Shown here: piece after piece, positions 61,910 to 64,000 of the stretch
Layout: each line of letters starts with the position of its first letter
Numbering within the stretch: position 1 is the first letter of the stretch
Source of the DNA: Anaerolineae bacterium
Lineage (GTDB): Bacteria > Chloroflexota > Anaerolineae > Aggregatilineales > Phototrophicaceae
DNA length: 64,000 bases
Reading direction: 5' to 3'
Assembly (NCBI GenBank): GCA_022823945.1
Contig: JAJEBK010000028.1
Location: 1-64,000, forward strand
Made by a program: the position numbers and the translations under genes
The notes under the pieces: generated by a model
Told to the model about the DNA's origin: nothing
Database searches by the model: none
What the model saw: only the letters and a program-made list of their open reading frames with translations

Positions 61910-63652
61910 ATGAGCGTCATCCTCGGCATCAACAGCGACCACGCGGGGGCTTCGGCTGCGCTGGTTGTGGATGGCAGCCCAGTCGCCGCCATCGCCGAAG
62001 AGCGACTCAACCGCGTCAAGTATTATGCCGGCTTCCCGCATCTGGCAGCGCGCTGTGTGCTGGAACTGGCTGGCTTGCGTCCCGCCGACATCGACTGCGT
62101 GGCGCTCCCGCGTGATCCTGCCGCCAACCTGCGGCGCAAAGCGGCCTTCCTCTTTGGCAATCCCGGCCGCCTGCCCACCCTGCTGAGCGCCGGTGCCAGC
62201 CAGGTTCGTCAGCTGGATGTCAAATCGCAATTGGCAAAGACTTTCGACTGCGACCCCGCTGCTTTCAATTTCCGCCTGCTGCGCGTCGAGCATCACCTGG
62301 CACATATCGCCAGCGCCTTTTTCAGTGGTCCCTGGGAGAGCGCGGCCGGCTTCAGCGCAGATGGCAGTGGCGACTTCGTAACCTGTATGCTGGCGCGCTG
62401 CCAGGGCGACAAAATCGAGACCTTGCAGCGCATCCATGTCCCGCATTCGCTGGGATCGCTCTATACCATGATCTGCCAGTTCATCGGTTATGGGCGCTAT
62501 GGCGACGAAGGCAAGGTGATGGGGCTGGCTCCGTATGGCGAAGACAGCTACCGCGAGCATTTTGACGACATGCTGCGCCTGAGCAAGGAAGGATTTCGCC
62601 TGAACAGCCGCTGGTTTTTGCCTTTTGGCGCGGAACAAGGCATCAGCATCAATGCGCGCGGCGAAATGGAGATAAGCCGCCACTATGCCGACCACATGGT
62701 GAAGATATTTGGGCAACCGCGCGAGCCAGGCGCAAAAATCACCCAGCGTGATATGGATCTGGCGCGCGGGCTGCAGCGGACATTCGAGCGCGTCTGGCTG
62801 CATTTGCTGCGCCGCCTGCACGACCTCGCCCCCAGCGACCGGGTGGTCATGGCTGGAGGCTGCGCATTGAACAGCGTGGCAAACGGCTTGGTCACAGCCC
62901 AGACGCCCTTCTGCGAAACCTGGATTCATCCGGCCGCGGGTGATGACGGACTGTCGCTGGGCGCTGCGCTCTATGCTGCCCGCACAGAGTATGGCGAGCG
63001 AGAACGGTATACGATGGGCAGTGCGGGTTTGGGTCCGCAATTCAGCCAGTCGCAGATGCGCAGCGCGCTGGAGCAGCGAGGCATTGAGGCGCAAGAGCTG
63101 GCGGAGGCGCAACTGCTGCAAAAGACGGCGCAAGCCCTGGCCGCGGGCAAAGTGGTCGGCTGGTTTCAGGGACGGATGGAATGGGGACCGCGCGCGCTGG
63201 GCAACCGCTCGATCCTGGCGCATCCTGGCTTGCCGCACATGAAGCAGACGCTCAACGACCGCATCAAACGCCGCGAGTGGTTTCGGCCCTTCGCGCCGGC
63301 TGTACTGGCAGAAGCTCAATCGCGCATCTTCGAAAGCAGCCAGCCATCGCCGCATATGCTGCATGTGCAGCGCATCCGCGATGAATGGCGCGAGCGGCTG
63401 TGCGCGGTGGCGCATGTCGACCAAACCGGCCGCTTGCAGACTGTCGTGCGCGAACACAATCCGCGCTATCACGCCCTGCTGCAGGCATTTGAAGCCATCA
63501 GCGGATTGCCCGTCCTCGTCAACACCAGCTTCAATGAAAACGAACCGATCGTCTGCACGCCATCAGAAGCCATCGATTGCTTCACCCGCACGCGCATGGA
63601 TGTGCTGGTCATTGGCGACAGCTATTGTGAGAAGCCGGGCGACCAAGCATAG
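61910..63652 (+). CDS. NodU/CmcH-family carbamoyltransferase
   Basis: A 580-residue O-carbamoyltransferase (NodU, CmcH, TobZ family) that transfers the carbamoyl group from carbamoyl phosphate, through carbamoyl-adenylate, to a hydroxyl of a small molecule. The Kae1-like N-terminal domain begins ILGINSDHAGASAALV, with the metal-binding EHHLAHIASAF and a SADGSGD nucleotide loop. The YrdC-like C-terminal domain contains VVGWFQGRMEWGPRALGNRSIL and ends NEPIVCTPSEAIDCF. Related enzymes act in antibiotic and polysaccharide decoration, yet no biosynthetic cluster surrounds it. The start is ATG 61910; the ribosome site is weak. Confidence 0.92.
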   Translation: MSVILGINSDHAGASAALVVDGSPVAAIAEERLNRVKYYAGFPHLAARCVLELAGLRPADIDCVALPRDPAANLRRKAAFLFGNPGRLPTLLSAGASQVRQLDVKSQLAKTFDCDPAAFNFRLLRVEHHLAHIASAFFSGPWESAAGFSADGSGDFVTCMLARCQGDKIETLQRIHVPHSLGSLYTMICQFIGYGRYGDEGKVMGLAPYGEDSYREHFDDMLRLSKEGFRLNSRWFLPFGAEQGISINARGEMEISRHYADHMVKIFGQPREPGAKITQRDMDLARGLQRTFERVWLHLLRRLHDLAPSDRVVMAGGCALNSVANGLVTAQTPFCETWIHPAAGDDGLSLGAALYAARTEYGERERYTMGSAGLGPQFSQSQMRSALEQRGIEAQELAEAQLLQKTAQALAAGKVVGWFQGRMEWGPRALGNRSILAHPGLPHMKQTLNDRIKRREWFRPFAPAVLAEAQSRIFESSQPSPHMLHVQRIRDEWRERLCAVAHVDQTGRLQTVVREHNPRYHALLQAFEAISGLPVLVNTSFNENEPIVCTPSEAIDCFTRTRMDVLVIGDSYCEKPGDQA

Positions 63653-63797
63653 GCATTCCTTGATGTTATGTGCTAGCGCTCGCTGACAAGTCTAAACCGA
63701 AACGCCGTGCAGACTATCGTCTGTAGATAGTGACAACAGGTATCTTATTATTCCCTTCATGTGCCATGTTCCGCGCTGGAGCATATTGGAGGTGATA

Positions 63798-64000
63798 TTG
63801 TTTGGCAAGATCGCAACGACATGGTTGCTTTTTATTGCATTTTTCTGCACCACTGCTCGAGCCCAAGCTGAAGCCCCAAGGCTCGACTTGCCCAAAAACT
63901 TCTCCATAACTTGACGATACGCTCCACTGGGATAAGGTCGAGAATGCTATAGGCTATAGCGTACGCCGGCTTGGCATTGATGCACGACACAGGATCGCTG
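63798..64000 (+). CDS. start of a secreted FN3-like protein, with frame break (partial)
   Basis: GGAGGTGA lies a few nt before TTG 63798, which reads MFGKIATTWLLFIAFFCTTARAQA, a good signal peptide, and continues APRLDLPKNFSIT before TGA 63912-63914. In the next frame, from GAC 63913 to the window edge, the sequence reads DDTLHWDKVENAIGYSVRRL, a typical fibronectin type III-like strand pair (LxWxxVxxAxGYxVR). Dropping one T at 63911-63912 joins them. Either an indel is present or the gene is decaying. A minus-strand frame over the same DNA (63692-63907) is taken to be a shadow. Confidence 0.6.

Noticed and set aside
61910-63652. Natural-product cluster around the carbamoyltransferase
   Set aside because: No glycosyltransferase, NRPS, PKS or aminocyclitol genes are in the flanks; neighbours are a binding protein and an unrelated secreted protein.
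63692-63907. 71-codon minus-strand frame at the right edge
   Set aside because: It is antisense to a plus-strand start with near-perfect Shine-Dalgarno sequence and signal peptide, and has no features of its own.

Overview
The window looks like chromosomal DNA of an uncultured Chloroflexota bacterium, most likely Anaerolineae. This is an inference from gene content and style: GC-rich coding DNA, many ABC substrate-binding proteins with Sec signal peptides but no lipobox Cys, a short group I (Streptomyces-like) xylose isomerase, a one-chain sugar-ABC permease, and intergenic DNA full of short palindromic repeats. No rRNA, tRNA or CRISPR array was seen. Three single-base frame disruptions (in mazE, a Rieske gene and the right-edge gene) suggest either a draft assembly with residual indels or real gene decay.

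Layout. 0-9.8 kb: sugar catabolism, with xylose isomerase, GH4 alpha-galactosidase, aldehyde dehydrogenase, a PfkB kinase with a class II aldolase, an Fe-type alcohol dehydrogenase, a beta-propeller lipo/secreted-type protein and an MFS transporter. 9.8-14.5 kb: a radical SAM protein, then an accessory island (restriction endonuclease plus adenine methyltransferase) bounded by 41-bp imperfect direct repeats, then an M14 carboxypeptidase. 14.5-32.5 kb: hydantoinase-type amidohydrolase, M20 peptidase, VOC protein, enolase-superfamily dehydratase, cupin, SDR, an unusually long MDR dehydrogenase, ribokinase, two tandem THI5-like binding proteins, amidohydrolase, DapA-like aldolase, atypical SDR, M32 carboxypeptidase and GH3 glycosidase. 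32.8-39.3 kb: two sugar-binding proteins around a fucose-isomerase-like enzyme, then a fused MalF-MalG-type permease. 39.4-41.7 kb: a second restriction-modification pair. 41.7-49.2 kb: split UxaA-type dehydratase, nickel-dependent racemase, a DUF6978-like/DUF1828-DUF1829-like pair, MFS transporter and malate synthase. 49.2-55.4 kb: a PIN/HTH toxin-antitoxin pair, a three-domain kinase/M23/aminotransferase protein, a Gfo/Idh/MocA oxidoreductase and mazEF with a frameshifted mazE. 55.5-64 kb: PhyH dioxygenase, a small gene under an SOS-like promoter, an amidohydrolase-Rieske-oxidoreductase operon, an oligopeptide-type binding protein, a NodU/CmcH carbamoyltransferase and the start of a secreted FN3-like protein.

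How it fits together. Most genes serve uptake and stepwise breakdown of plant-type sugars, deoxysugars, sugar acids and peptides. Into this background, five small defence or toxin-antitoxin modules are inserted singly between metabolic genes, not in one defence island. Intergenic gaps are largely filled by three repeat families: A, a G/C-rich palindrome, one copy of which has 16-bp terminal inverted repeats and a terminator-like core; B, a gtaggggcga...tcgcccac inverted repeat; and C, fragments of ccacagaggcacagag type. Repeats contribute one stop codon and some gene leaders. The strongest leads for new biology are the repeat-flanked R-M island, the two-gene DUF module, the trifunctional fusion protein and the SOS-like promoter on a small unknown gene.
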